Below are positions 43,730 through 52,538 of a stretch of DNA of 64,000 nt, piece after piece. The position numbers were made by a program, and so were the translations under genes. How positions within the stretch are numbered: position 1 is the stretch's first letter; every line of letters begins with the position of its first letter. Under the pieces are notes generated by a model. It ran no database searches and was not told where the DNA came from. It saw only the letters and a program-made list of their open reading frames with translations. The stretch is from VRUE01 sp036266075 (GTDB lineage: Bacteria; Actinomycetota; Thermoleophilia; Solirubrobacterales; 70-9), in NCBI GenBank assembly GCA_036266075.1, contig DATANV010000009.1:1-64000 (forward strand). The letters run 5' to 3'.

Positions 43730-44817
43730 TGGACCTCTGCGATCTCGACGACGCGGCGGGCGCCGTCCGGCTCCCGCCGCAGCTGCACGACGAAGTCGAT
43801 CCCACGCCGCGCCTGCTCGGCAATGGTCGCGTGCGGCAGACCGGCACCGGCCATCAGCGCCAGCGTCTCCAGCCTGGTGAGCGCGTCGGCGGGGGAGTTG
43901 GCGTGAACGGTCGAGAGGGCGCCATCGTGACCGGTGTTGAGCGCGGTCAGCAGGTCAAGCGCCTCGGCGCCGCGCACCTCGCCGATCACGATCCGGTCCG
44001 GGCGCATCCGCAGGGCGTTGCGCAGCAGGTCGCGGATCGTCACCTCGCCGCGCCCCTCGACGCTCGCGGGCCGGCTCTCAAGGCGCACGACGTGGCGGCG
44101 CCGCAGCTGCAGCTCGGCGGCGTCCTCGATCGTCACCACCCGCTCGTCGGGACCGACGAAGCCGGAGAGGGCGTTGAGCAGCGTCGTCTTGCCCGAGCCG
44201 GTACCGCCGCTGATGAGGATGCTGCGGCGGGCCGTCACCGCGCTCTCCAGCAGCTCGAGCTGGGACTCGTCGAGCGTGCCGAGCGCGACCAGCTCACGCG
44301 GGCCCGGCCGGCGGGCGGCAAAGCGGCGGATCGAGAGGACGGGACCGTCGAGCGCCAGCGGCGGGATCACGACGTTGACCCGCGAGCCGTCGGCGAGCCT
44401 GGCGTCGACCATCGGGCTGAGCTCGTCGATCCTCCGGCCGAGCGGCGCCAGGATCCGCTCGATCGCGTTGCGCAGCTGCTCCTCGTCAGCGAAGGCGACG
44501 TCGGTCGGCTCGATCCGCCCGCCGCGCTCGACGTAGACCCGATCGGGGCCGTTGACCATCACCTCCTCGACCGCCGGATCGGCGAGCAGATCCTCCAGTG
44601 GGCCGAGGCCGATCGTGTCGCGCAGGATCCGCGCGACGAGCACGCCGCGGTCGGCGCGGCCGAGCAGCGCCGCCTCCGCGTCGACCAGGCCCCGCACCTC
44701 GTCGCCGAGCTCTCCTGCCGAGGTGCCACCCGCGGCGGCCGCCGTGCGACGTCGCTCGATCAGGCGTTGACGCAGCGCCGCCGCGAGCGTCTCGAGGTGC
44801 ATCTCCCGCGCCGCCAC
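43723..44817 (-). CDS. tadA: Secretion ATPase TadA/CpaF
   Basis: The 364-residue ATPase of the type II/IV secretion superfamily has VEEVMVNGPDRVYVERGG, Walker A ISGGTGSGKTTLLNALSG, the Asp box VVTIEDAAELQL, Walker B RIVIGEVRGAEALDLLTALNTGHDG and STVHANSPADALTRLE. It powers assembly or retraction of Flp-type pili. It begins at GTG 44817, just after the CpaB-like gene. Confidence 0.93.
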   Translation of the reverse strand: MAAREMHLETLAAALRQRLIERRRTAAAAGGTSAGELGDEVRGLVDAEAALLGRADRGVLVARILRDTIGLGPLEDLLADPAVEEVMVNGPDRVYVERGGRIEPTDVAFADEEQLRNAIERILAPLGRRIDELSPMVDARLADGSRVNVVIPPLALDGPVLSIRRFAARRPGPRELVALGTLDESQLELLESAVTARRSILISGGTGSGKTTLLNALSGFVGPDERVVTIEDAAELQLRRRHVVRLESRPASVEGRGEVTIRDLLRNALRMRPDRIVIGEVRGAEALDLLTALNTGHDGALSTVHANSPADALTRLETLALMAGAGLPHATIAEQARRGIDFVVQLRREPDGARRVVEIAEVQC

Positions 44818-44820
44818 CGC

Positions 44821-45477
44821 TCAGCCTCCCGGCAGCAGCGTGATCTTGCGGGCGAAGCTCTCGGCGGCGATCAGGCGCAGAGCCTGCCGCCTGGTCAGGC
44901 CGAGGGTGGCCGCGGCGACGCCGGACCCCGCGGCGCCTTCCCCTTCAGGCCGCAGGGCGAGCAGCGGCACCGCCGGGGCGGCGACGTAGGTGCGACCCGG
45001 TCCGGCCGCCTGCGGTTCTGCCGTCACGACCACGTCGACCCTGGTTCCACCCGGCACCGGGCCGGCGGCAAGTAGCACGCCGGCGCCGCCGACCGCGATT
45101 TCGACCGGGCGGCGACCACCCGGCAGACCGCGACGGGGCTCGCTCTTGGGATGCGGGACGGCCAGCTGCCCAGCCAGCAGGTAGGAGCCCCGGCCCAGCT
45201 CCGACTGCGGCACCAGGCCCAGCGCTTCCGCGGGAGAGGCCAACGCACCCGCCGGGACAAAGCGCTGCGGCACGCGACGCACCGCGAGCGCCGCCTCGAG
45301 GTCCCTGGCGGAGAGTGGCCTGCCGGCGGACAGGCGCGAGGCGATCACGACCACCGGGCGTAACGGTCCATAGCCGCTGGTGACGCTCGCGCCGTAGCCG
45401 TCGGCGATCGCGGCAGCCGCCGTGGCGGCGAGCGCGGCGAGGAGGAGAAAGGCGACGGCGCGCCCCCGGCGACTCAT
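44821..45477 (-). CDS. cpaB: CpaB/RcpC-like SAF-domain protein
   Basis: The 218-residue protein has an N-terminal signal or anchor (AVAFLLLAALAATAAAAIADG), then a SAF-like segment VIASRLSAGRPLSARDLEAALAVRRVPQRFVPAGAL, as in Flp pilus assembly protein CpaB. Such proteins act outside the membrane in the pilus machine. ATG 45477 overlaps the kinase stop (ATGA). The call rests on the SAF region and the gene order before tadA. Confidence 0.75.
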   Translation of the reverse strand: MSRRGRAVAFLLLAALAATAAAAIADGYGASVTSGYGPLRPVVVIASRLSAGRPLSARDLEAALAVRRVPQRFVPAGALASPAEALGLVPQSELGRGSYLLAGQLAVPHPKSEPRRGLPGGRRPVEIAVGGAGVLLAAGPVPGGTRVDVVVTAEPQAAGPGRTYVAAPAVPLLALRPEGEGAAGSGVAAATLGLTRRQALRLIAAESFARKITLLPGG

Positions 45478-46208
45478 GCGACCAGGTCGTCGCGATCGTT
45501 GGCCAGCGGCAGCTCGAGGACCGCCAGCGAGCCGCAATCCGAGCTGCGCAGGACGAAGCGACCCCCGTGTTCGCCGGCCACGCGCCTGACCACCGCCAGG
45601 CCGTGCCCACGCCGGCGTCGGCCGGAGAGGCGGGCGATCGTGTCGCCGGGCGTCCCCCGCCGCGACGGCGGGCGCGAGGCGCGGCCGGAATCGGCGATCA
45701 CCAGCCGCAGCGCCGAGCCCTGGCGGCGCGCCTCGATGGCAACGGCCGGGCCGCCGTGCTCGATCGCGTTGACGAGCAGGTTGTCCACCGCCTGCGCCAA
45801 TGCCGCCCGCTCGCCCGCGACGAGCGCCTCGCCTGCCCACCACCCGAGGCGCAGGGAGCCACCGCTCAGCCGCGCCCGTGCCTGCCAACGGCCGGTCGCC
45901 GCCTCGACCAGCGGCCGCATCCGCACCGCCTCGCGCGGTCCGGTGGGGGCGCCGCCGCCGTTGACCTCGCGGTCGAGGCGCTCCAGCGCGACGCCCGCCA
46001 GCTCGACCGAGCTGGCGAGGACCCGCGGTGGGACGGCCGCCCGGTCGCCGGCCAAAGCCAGCGCCTGCAGGGGCCGGCGCAGCTCGTGCAGGGCCTCATT
46101 GAGGGCGCTGCGCCGGCGGCCGGCGCGCAGTCCCTGGGCGGCGACCGCGGCCGCCGTCATCGAAGCGGCGAGCGGCCAGCCGGCGAAGATCTCGACCAGG
46201 CCGGTCAT
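45474..46208 (-). CDS. Sensor histidine kinase with minimal sensor region
   Basis: The 244-residue protein has one weak N-terminal hydrophobic segment, an H-box (LNEALHELRRPLQALALAG), an N-box (QAVDNLLVNAIEHG) and G2 (RRRGHGLAVVRRVAGEHGG). The G1 region reads IADSGRASRP, diverging from DxGxG. There is no periplasmic sensor domain, so the signal may come from membrane state or from the pilus machinery. It is coupled both to the response regulator (ATGA) and to the pilus genes. Confidence 0.85.
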   Translation of the reverse strand: MTGLVEIFAGWPLAASMTAAAVAAQGLRAGRRRSALNEALHELRRPLQALALAGDRAAVPPRVLASSVELAGVALERLDREVNGGGAPTGPREAVRMRPLVEAATGRWQARARLSGGSLRLGWWAGEALVAGERAALAQAVDNLLVNAIEHGGPAVAIEARRQGSALRLVIADSGRASRPPSRRGTPGDTIARLSGRRRRGHGLAVVRRVAGEHGGRFVLRSSDCGSLAVLELPLANDRDDLVA

Positions 46209-46918
46209 CCGTCGAGCAGGCGGTAACCCACGCCCCAGCAGTTAACGACGTAACGGGCGCCCTCGGGGTCGAGCTTGCGGCGCAGCCGACTCGCGTGCGA
46301 GTCGAGGGTTCGCGTCTTGGTCGGCGAGCGGTAGCCCCAAACCTCGGCCAGCAGCTCGCGCTTGAAGAAGACGCGGTGCGGGTCGGTTGCGAGCACGCGC
46401 AGTAGCGAGAACTCTTTGTTGGAGAGCTTGACCGGCCGCTGGTCGACCCACGCCTCGCGGCGGGCGACGTCGACGACCAGCTCGCCGATCCGCAGCGGGC
46501 CCTCGTGACGATCGAGGCGGCGCCGCAGCACAGCGGCGATCCGCGCCCGCAGCTCGGGATAGTGGAACGGCTTCGCCAGATAGTCGTCGGCCCCGAACTC
46601 AAGCCCCCGAACGCGGTCCGCGTCCGAGCCGCGGCCGCTGAGCACTATCACCGGCAGGCGGGGATCGAAACGCGAGACGATTCCGTCGGCTTCGCGAATC
46701 TCCCGCAAGACGTCGAGACCCGAGGCGTCGGGGAGCGAGAGGTCGAGCAGCAGCAGGTCGGGGTGCTTGAAGCGGCAGAACCGCAGCGCGTCCGACGCGC
46801 TCGGCGCCGGCAACACAGCGAAGCGGTCGGCGGCGAGGTGGTCGCAGAGCAGGTCGAGCGTGGTAGCGTCGTCCTCGCAGACGACCACGCTGGCGATCTC
46901 CTGGCGCTGGGGAAGCAT
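46205..46918 (-). CDS. OmpR-family response regulator
   Basis: The 237-residue protein has a receiver domain with CEDDATTLDLL, the phosphorylated Asp in DLLLLDLSLPDASGLDVL, LSGRGSDADRVRGLEFGADDYLAKPF, and a C-terminal winged helix (LSNKEFSLLRVLATDPHRVFFKRELLAEVWG, RTLDSHASRLRRKL). ATG 46918 has GGAG at a good distance. It heads the operon with the kinase and Tad genes, so it probably controls them. Confidence 0.92.
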   Translation of the reverse strand: MLPQRQEIASVVVCEDDATTLDLLCDHLAADRFAVLPAPSASDALRFCRFKHPDLLLLDLSLPDASGLDVLREIREADGIVSRFDPRLPVIVLSGRGSDADRVRGLEFGADDYLAKPFHYPELRARIAAVLRRRLDRHEGPLRIGELVVDVARREAWVDQRPVKLSNKEFSLLRVLATDPHRVFFKRELLAEVWGYRSPTKTRTLDSHASRLRRKLDPEGARYVVNCWGVGYRLLDG

Positions 46919-46995
46919 GCCCGCTCCAAGATTGCGAGGACGAAGAGTCTCCCCCCTTGGCGGACGGATTTCTGCGCTCTTACCGGGTTTCGCCG

Positions 46996-48420
46996 TCAGC
47001 CGAGCAGGCGCTCGAGCAGGTCGACGTACTGCAGGGTGTGGCGGTCCTCGAGGAAGTGGCGGCGAACGCTCTCGCGAGCCGCTCGGCCGATCTCGCGAGC
47101 CCGCTCGGGCGCGTCGAGCAGGCCACCGAGCATCGCCCCGAAGGCCTTCAGGTCGAGCGGGTCGGACAGCAGCAGCCCGGTGACGCCGTTCTCGATCTGG
47201 TCGCCGATGCCGCCGACCGCGGTGGCGATCATCGGCCGCGCCTTCCACATCGCCTCGGTGACCGTCAGGCCGAAGCCCTCCTTGAGGCTCTTCTGGACGA
47301 CGACCGTCGCCCGGCGTTGCAGAGCGTTGACGATCGCCGCGTTTTCTTCGAGGTCCCCCATCGGCAGCGAGGCGAGCAGGACCCGCGCCCGCGACTCGCT
47401 GGGCAGCCGGCGCCACTCGTCCTCGACTTCGGCCAGCACCGCGGCGCCGTCCGGGTCATCGGCGATCGAGCCGAGGCTGGGGCCGGCCAGGATCAGATGC
47501 GCGTCGCCGTTGCCGCTCATCCCTGCGAAGCCCTGCATCACACCGACCGGATCCTTGAGCCGGTCCCAGCGGGAGACCTGGACGACAAGTCGCGTATCCG
47601 CAGCCGGCAGTGCACCCTCGCCCAGGGTCTCGCAGCGGCGTTCGACCCGCCCACTCGAACCCTCGGCGCGCGTGAACAGCGGCTCGCCGCCGCGCCCCCC
47701 GTCGTCTGCGAGCAAGCCGGCGCGCCGCAGGATCGCGTCCACGCGCGCGGGCTCCATCTCCTGGTTCTTCGGCGAGAAGGCGTCGATCGAGGGCGGCACG
47801 ATCGCCGTCGTCATCCCCCAGCAACAGGTCGGCACGAAGGAGCGCCGCGAGAAGACGACCGCGTCGGCCTGCGTCACGTACGGGGCGAGGAACTCCCAGG
47901 CGCCGGCGGTCAGCTCGTTCGCCTCGTCGGCGCCGATATGGCAGCGCCAGATGACGACCCGCTCGGCCGAACGCAGGTGCGGGATCAGCCCCGCGGTCTG
48001 CGGGTCATGCAGGAAGACGATGTCCCGCCCACCGACCTGCCCGAGGGCCGACTCCGCGTTCTCGGCGCTGACCAGCTCGTAGGTCGTGCGCTCGGCCTCG
48101 CTGAGATCGCCGCCGTCCCCCAACTCGCCGTGCAGGAGGTTGTGGAGGCGCTTGGTGAGCAGGAAGAATTCGGCGTCCCCGCCGATCGTCAGCCAGCGCA
48201 TGTCGATGCCGAGGCCACGCGCCAGGCCGACCCAGGACCAGAGCATCTCCGCGACGCCGCCGCCGGCGGAGGTCGAGTTGACGTTCCAGAGCCGGCGGCC
48301 GTCGAGCAGCGCCTGCGCGCGCTCCAGGCCCGCCTCGAAGCGTCGCCAGGCGTCGGGCTCGATCACTCCACGCAGTCGCTCGACGGAGAGCGACGGGACC
48401 TGTACCTCGCGAGCGGTCAT
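46996..48420 (-). CDS. treT: Trehalose synthase-like glycosyltransferase (GT4)
   Basis: The 474-residue GT-B enzyme resembles trehalose glycosyltransferring synthase: NVNSTSAGGGVAEMLWSWVGLARGLGIDMRW, VIWRCHIGADE, IDAFSPKNQEM, VVQVSRWDRLKDPVGVMQGFA and the acidic EGFGLTVTEAMW. TreT makes trehalose from NDP-glucose and glucose. Compared with the family there is an insertion at about residues 236-268 rich in Gly and charged residues. It is coupled to the DUF192 gene (ATGA overlap). Confidence 0.85.
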   Translation of the reverse strand: MTAREVQVPSLSVERLRGVIEPDAWRRFEAGLERAQALLDGRRLWNVNSTSAGGGVAEMLWSWVGLARGLGIDMRWLTIGGDAEFFLLTKRLHNLLHGELGDGGDLSEAERTTYELVSAENAESALGQVGGRDIVFLHDPQTAGLIPHLRSAERVVIWRCHIGADEANELTAGAWEFLAPYVTQADAVVFSRRSFVPTCCWGMTTAIVPPSIDAFSPKNQEMEPARVDAILRRAGLLADDGGRGGEPLFTRAEGSSGRVERRCETLGEGALPAADTRLVVQVSRWDRLKDPVGVMQGFAGMSGNGDAHLILAGPSLGSIADDPDGAAVLAEVEDEWRRLPSESRARVLLASLPMGDLEENAAIVNALQRRATVVVQKSLKEGFGLTVTEAMWKARPMIATAVGGIGDQIENGVTGLLLSDPLDLKAFGAMLGGLLDAPERAREIGRAARESVRRHFLEDRHTLQYVDLLERLLG

Positions 48421-48776
48421 CTTCCTCGCGCCGGCCCCCGCTGCCCCCCGATCGGCCCGCGCACCGTTCCCGAGGGTAGCTCAAGCACCGCCACCGCCCG
48501 CCGATCGGAGACGACTCGGCGCGGCCCGACGTCGCGCCGCACGGAGCGCTCGCGGCCTCGCTCGTCGAGGAAGTGCAGGTCAAGCGCAAAGCGCATGCCG
48601 AAGGTGTGGACGCTGGCGCAGCACGGGATCAGCAGGCCGCCGCCGGCCTCGTCGCGGTCGAGGCCGGCGAGCCCGAGCAGCCGGGCACGCAGGCCGGTTG
48701 CGACGGGCACCTCGCGCCCCAGGGCGATCGCCGTCGGCAGACAGACCAAGCGGCGGGCGAGGTGCTGGCGGGCCAT
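48417..48776 (-). CDS. DUF192 family protein
   Basis: The 119-residue protein has VATGLRARLLGLAGLDRDEAGGGLLIPCCASVHTFGMRFALDLHFLDERG. This pattern (a loop before the TFGMRF core, then two short strands) is DUF192. Most family members are exported; here I see no signal peptide, as in many actinobacterial copies. Function is unknown. ATG 48776; the stop overlaps the treT start. Confidence 0.85.
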   Translation of the reverse strand: MARQHLARRLVCLPTAIALGREVPVATGLRARLLGLAGLDRDEAGGGLLIPCCASVHTFGMRFALDLHFLDERGRERSVRRDVGPRRVVSDRRAVAVLELPSGTVRGPIGGQRGPARGR

Positions 48777-48980
48777 GCGACGACAAGCGCCGGCGCCCGT
48801 CGATTCTCCCCGCCCGTGATCTAGCCTGGACCGATGTCCGCCGGCGGCTCGGGGCAGTGGAGGTCGATCAAGCGCAAAAGCTCATTCAGCGGTCGCCGCG
48901 CGCAGGCGCCGGGCTACGATGCCAGGCATGATCCAGCACCTGCTCCCGCTGGGCTTTGCGAGGGCAGATTGGGCTTCAAC

Positions 48981-49448
48981 GTGAATAAGAAGACGACCCG
49001 CAGAGGGAACTACGAGTCTGGCTCCGATTACGTGCTCGAGTACGGCGAGCTCCGCTTCGCCTTCAACGAAGAGGACTTCGGCCAGCGCGTCGAGCAGGCG
49101 GGGGTCAAACTCGGTTTCGTCCAACAGGGACTGAGCCGCGAGGAGCTCGACGACCTGCTCGATCTCGCCGTCAACGGCGAGATCTCCGAGCCCTGCTCAC
49201 AGCTCGGCGTCCACATAAACGAGAACTGGGAGGACCTCGTCGGTCCTGCCAACCGCAGCCTGGTCCACTGGCTGCGCCGGCTCGTCTTCCGCGGCGCCTG
49301 GCTTGACCAGCGGGTCAAGGAGGGTGAGCTCGACGTCGTCTTCGACGAGCGCACCCAGACCTTCGGCTATGTCCAGCCGGAGCGCAGCAACGAGCTGATC
49401 GAGCTCTCGCGCGAGCCGAGCTGGCGCCGTATTGCGTACCGCCGCTGA
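48981..49448 (+). CDS. Conserved-looking protein of unknown function
   Basis: The frame has strong codon bias and a well-formed soluble acidic protein of 155 residues (DYVLEYGELRFAFNEEDFG, INENWEDLVGPANRSLVHWL, QTFGYVQPERSNELIEL). I do not recognise a family. The GTG at 48981 is the best start before the ordered part; a TTG at 48969 with GAGGG ahead, or an ATG at 48834, are alternatives. It diverges from DUF192 across a 200-bp gap that holds nothing obvious, and converges on the Rho-like gene. Confidence 0.65.
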   Translation: MNKKTTRRGNYESGSDYVLEYGELRFAFNEEDFGQRVEQAGVKLGFVQQGLSREELDDLLDLAVNGEISEPCSQLGVHINENWEDLVGPANRSLVHWLRRLVFRGAWLDQRVKEGELDVVFDERTQTFGYVQPERSNELIELSREPSWRRIAYRR

Positions 49449-49485
49449 GCCCCCGGACCGGCGCATTTCGGCGTCCTCGGTCGGT

Positions 49486-49500
49486 CGTGTGCAGAGCACA
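49486..49500. terminator. Short hairpin between convergent genes
   Basis: A perfect 6-bp stem (gtgtgc and gcacac) with a 3-base loop is followed on the plus strand by a pyrimidine-rich tract ttccctccct. It lies between the stop at 49448 and the convergent gene ending at 49541. It is a weak candidate for a terminator of the plus-strand gene. Confidence 0.35.
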
Positions 49501-49540
49501 CTTCCCTCCCTGCGTCCTTAACCTGCTTGGTCCGAGGAGC

Positions 49541-50368
49541 TCAGATCGGGCGCTCGAGGGCGGCGACCACGGTCAGGGTGCCGCCGGTGGCGTCGAGGCC
49601 GGCCGCGTAGAGGGCGCGGGCCTCTTCGGGGCCGGCAAAGCTCTCGGCGAAGCGGGTGAGGGAGTCGATCAGGACGATCACGTCCTCTCCGCCGGCGGCC
49701 CGGCGGGCCGCCTGCGCCAACGCGTCCTCGGCGTGGGCTGCTTTGCCGGCGGAGACAATCTCGGCGGCCGGCGCCTCGCGCTTCCAGTCGGCCAGCTCCT
49801 CCGGGCTCGGGTCGATCAGCAGGGCGATCGGGTCGGGGCCCTTGGAGGCGCCGGCCAGCTCGGCGGCGAGCTCGCGCAGCACCGCGGTGCAGGCCTCGCG
49901 ACCCTCGCCGTAGACGATCGCCCGCTGACCGGAAGCCGGCGGCAGCAGCAGATCGTGGAGGCCGACGCCTTTGCGGCCACGACGGCCCCAACGACGCCGC
50001 CGGCGTTTGCGTTTCGGAGCCGAGGATGGGGTCGCCGCCGGGACGGCGGGCTCGGGCTCGGGTGGGGCCGGCGCCTCCTTTGGCTCGGCTTTGGGCCGGC
50101 GCTCCGGGCGCGGCTCTCGCCCCTGGCGCGGTTTACGCTCGCGGCCCTCGCCGCGTCCTCTCTCGCCATCGCCGCTGCGACGTGGGCGCTGCCGGCGGGG
50201 GCCAGCCTTGGCCTCGCCGCCCTTCTCCGTGCCGCCGCCGTTGCCGCCCTCGGCGAGCTGCTCGATCAGCTCGGCTCGCGGCAGCATCCGGTAGCGCTCG
50301 ACCCCCGCCTTGGCGGCGAGGGCGTGCAGCTCGGCGAGGTGCTTGGACTCCAGCTCGGCCTTGGTCAC
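49541..50368 (-). CDS. Rho-like protein with degenerate ATPase domain
   Basis: The 275-residue product starts with a Rho N-terminal SAP-like helix domain (LAELHALAAKAGVERYRML, residues 10-29). A Pro/Arg/Lys-rich stretch follows to about 133. The last part tracks the Rho motor: HDLLLPPASGQRAIVYGEG where Rho has its P-loop, LLIDPSPEELADW, and GEDVIVLIDSLTRFAESF (Walker B). The GKT of Walker A is missing and the protein stops before the Q- and R-loops. It is probably a catalytically dead Rho paralogue. GTG 50368 lies 10 bp after glpD. Confidence 0.75.
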   Translation of the reverse strand: MTKAELESKHLAELHALAAKAGVERYRMLPRAELIEQLAEGGNGGGTEKGGEAKAGPRRQRPRRSGDGERGRGEGRERKPRQGREPRPERRPKAEPKEAPAPPEPEPAVPAATPSSAPKRKRRRRRWGRRGRKGVGLHDLLLPPASGQRAIVYGEGREACTAVLRELAAELAGASKGPDPIALLIDPSPEELADWKREAPAAEIVSAGKAAHAEDALAQAARRAAGGEDVIVLIDSLTRFAESFAGPEEARALYAAGLDATGGTLTVVAALERPI

Positions 50369-50378
50369 GGGCGGCAGG

Positions 50379-52019
50379 TTATTGCACCGCGGGCCAGGCC
50401 TCGGCCTCGCGCCTGACCCGGCGCCGCGACCAGCCCAGCTCGGCACCGAGCACCTCGGCCAGCGGCCGCGCCGCGGCAGCGTCGCGGAGCTGCGGCGCGG
50501 CGAGGATGCCGAGGCGAGTGCGGCGCAGCAACACGTCGGCGACGCTGCGGGCCTGCTCGAGGCGGGCCGCTATCGCCACCTCGGCAAGCAGGTCGGGGCA
50601 GCCGGGGACGATCGGCGCCGCCAGCTTCGGCCGCTCGCGGGCGAGGTCGAGCACGGCCCGGGCGGCGTGCCCGTAACGGAAGGCGAGCTGGGCGATCGCC
50701 TCCTCCCCCACGCCGTCCGGCGCCTCCAGCTCCTCGGTCCGCGCCACGCGGCCGAGCGGGATCTCGGCCGTGTGGCAGGGCGCCTCGCGGCCCTCGCGCT
50801 CGACCAGGCGGTCGACCGTTTGCTTCGCCATTCGCCGCCAGGTCGTCAGCTTGCCGCCGGTGATCGTCAGCATCCCCGAGGAGGTCTCGTACAGCTCGGC
50901 TTTGCGGGAGATGTCGACCGACTTGCGCGGGTCGCCGGTCGAGATCAGCGGCCGCACGCCGGCATAGGCGCCGACCAAGTCCCCCGCCCCCAGCGAGGCG
51001 CCGAAGAAGGCGTTGACCGCGTCGAGCAGGTACTCGACGTCGGCGTCGGCGGGCTGCGGGCGGTCGATGTCGCCGGCGTAGTCGTTGTCGGTCGTGCCGA
51101 TCAGCGTGCGGCCGTACCAGGGCAGGGCGAAGATCGCCCTGCCCTCGCCCGCTGGAACGATGCAGGCCGCCGAACCGGTCGATAGATCGTCCCGATCGAG
51201 GAGGATGTGCGTGCCGCGGCTGGGCGCAATCCGCGGCACGTCCTCCTCCTCGAGCAGCTCGGGACGGATGCGGTCGGCCCAGACGCCGGTCGCGTTGACG
51301 ACGTTCTCGGCCTCGACCTCGAAGCGCTCGCCCGACTCTGCCTCGACGAAAGCGACCCCGCCGGCGCGGCCGTTGGCGGCGAGCACCTCGGTCACCTCGG
51401 CGCCGTTCAGGCAGACCGCGCCGAAGCGCTCCGCCTCGCCGAGCACCGTCAGGACGAGCCGCACGTCATCGGTCTGGCAGTCGTAGAAGAGGTAGGCGTC
51501 GCGCGGGTCGCGCGGCGCCAGCGAGGGGACCAGCTCGAGCAGCTCTTCGCGGTCGATCGTGCGGTGGCGGTCGGGCGACCAGTAGAGGTCCTCGTCCTCG
51601 TCGCGGGCGGCGCGCATCTCGCGGCGGCTGCGGCCGATCCGCGTCGTCGCCATCACGTCGTACATGTTGAGGCCGATGCCGAGCGTGCGCTGACGCCGCG
51701 CCTCGGCGAAGGCGGGGACGACGAATGGCGTCGGGTAGACGAGGTGCGGCGCCAGCTGGACCATCAGTTGGCGCTCGACCAGCGCCTCGCGGACCAGGCC
51801 GAGGTCGAAGTTCTGCAGGTAGCGGAGGCCGCCGTGGACCATCTTCGAGGAGCGGCTTGAGGTCCCCTCGGCGTAATCGCCGCGCTCCAGCAGGGCGACC
51901 GAGTAGCCGCGCGAGGCGGCGTCGAGGGCGACGCCGGCGCCGGTGATTCCACCGCCGATCACGACCACCTCGAAGCGCTTGCCGGCGATCTCCTCCAGGG
52001 CTGCGGCGCGGGTCAGCAT
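50379..52019 (-). CDS. glpD: Aerobic glycerol-3-phosphate dehydrogenase
   Basis: The 546-residue flavoprotein oxidises glycerol-3-phosphate to dihydroxyacetone phosphate at the membrane. It has the FAD-binding VVVIGGGITGAGVALDAASRG, SSRSSKMVHGGLRYL, VVNATGVWADRI, GTTDNDYAGDI and SRKAELYETSSGMLTITGGKLTTWR, all standard in GlpD/GlpA. ATG 52019 overlaps the nitroreductase stop by one base. No glpF or glpK is seen nearby. Confidence 0.95.
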   Translation of the reverse strand: MLTRAAALEEIAGKRFEVVVIGGGITGAGVALDAASRGYSVALLERGDYAEGTSSRSSKMVHGGLRYLQNFDLGLVREALVERQLMVQLAPHLVYPTPFVVPAFAEARRQRTLGIGLNMYDVMATTRIGRSRREMRAARDEDEDLYWSPDRHRTIDREELLELVPSLAPRDPRDAYLFYDCQTDDVRLVLTVLGEAERFGAVCLNGAEVTEVLAANGRAGGVAFVEAESGERFEVEAENVVNATGVWADRIRPELLEEEDVPRIAPSRGTHILLDRDDLSTGSAACIVPAGEGRAIFALPWYGRTLIGTTDNDYAGDIDRPQPADADVEYLLDAVNAFFGASLGAGDLVGAYAGVRPLISTGDPRKSVDISRKAELYETSSGMLTITGGKLTTWRRMAKQTVDRLVEREGREAPCHTAEIPLGRVARTEELEAPDGVGEEAIAQLAFRYGHAARAVLDLARERPKLAAPIVPGCPDLLAEVAIAARLEQARSVADVLLRRTRLGILAAPQLRDAAAARPLAEVLGAELGWSRRRVRREAEAWPAVQ

Positions 52020-52528
52020 CAGTCGAGGAACTCGGCGGTCTGCGCAACCGGCGGGCGCGCCGGCGGCTGCTTCTCCTGGCGCGGCGGCCCGAGGTGTAGC
52101 AGGCCGACGAACCGCTCGCCATCCGGCAGGCCGACCGCGCGGCGGCCCTCCTCGCCGCGCAGGACCCCCGGCGTGCGCCAGTAGCCGGCGAGGCCGCGGG
52201 CGTGGGCGGCGAGCAGCACGATGTAGGAGGCGACGGCGGTGGCGTGCAGATCCTCCTCGTCCTGGACGGCGTCGCCGCTCAGCGCGCAGGAGACGACGAT
52301 CAAGGTCGGCGCGCGGTCGAGCTTGGCAGCCCCCTCCTCGCCAGCCGCCTGCTTCAGCGCCGCCAGCGCGCGGGGGCCGATGACGCGGAAGCGCCAGGGA
52401 GCGGTCAGGTTGTGGTTCGGCGCCCAGCGCGCCAGCTCGAGCAGCTCCTCGATCTGCTCGCGGGGCAGCGCCTCGGCCCCGAATGCCTTGTGCGTACGGC
52501 GGCTGCGAATCGCCGTCTCGACGTCCAT
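52019..52528 (-). CDS. Nitroreductase family protein
   Basis: This 169-residue FMN-binding protein has AIRSRRTHKAFGAEALPREQIEELLELARWAPNHNLTAPWRF and GLAGYWRTPGVLRG, typical of small YdjA/RutE-type nitroreductases. It lies 10 bp downstream of the ECF S-component gene and so may belong to the cobalamin-riboswitch operon. The family also includes BluB, which makes the lower B12 ligand, but this protein is shorter than BluB and I do not see BluB-specific features. Confidence 0.85.
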   Translation of the reverse strand: MDVETAIRSRRTHKAFGAEALPREQIEELLELARWAPNHNLTAPWRFRVIGPRALAALKQAAGEEGAAKLDRAPTLIVVSCALSGDAVQDEEDLHATAVASYIVLLAAHARGLAGYWRTPGVLRGEEGRRAVGLPDGERFVGLLHLGPPRQEKQPPARPPVAQTAEFLD

Positions 52529-52538
52529 GCCGGAGCTT

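Noticed and set aside
43648..45075. Long plus-strand open frame opposite tadA and cpaB
   Set aside because: It is an antisense shadow produced by the high G+C content; the minus-strand frames carry the ATPase motifs.
47620..47720. Short inverted repeat (gttcga and tcgaac) in treT as another palindromic insertion
   Set aside because: The stem is only six pairs and falls within chance expectation for this sequence.
52019..52528. Nitroreductase as BluB of the B12 pathway
   Set aside because: It is shorter than BluB and resembles generic small nitroreductases; only the operon position hints at B12.
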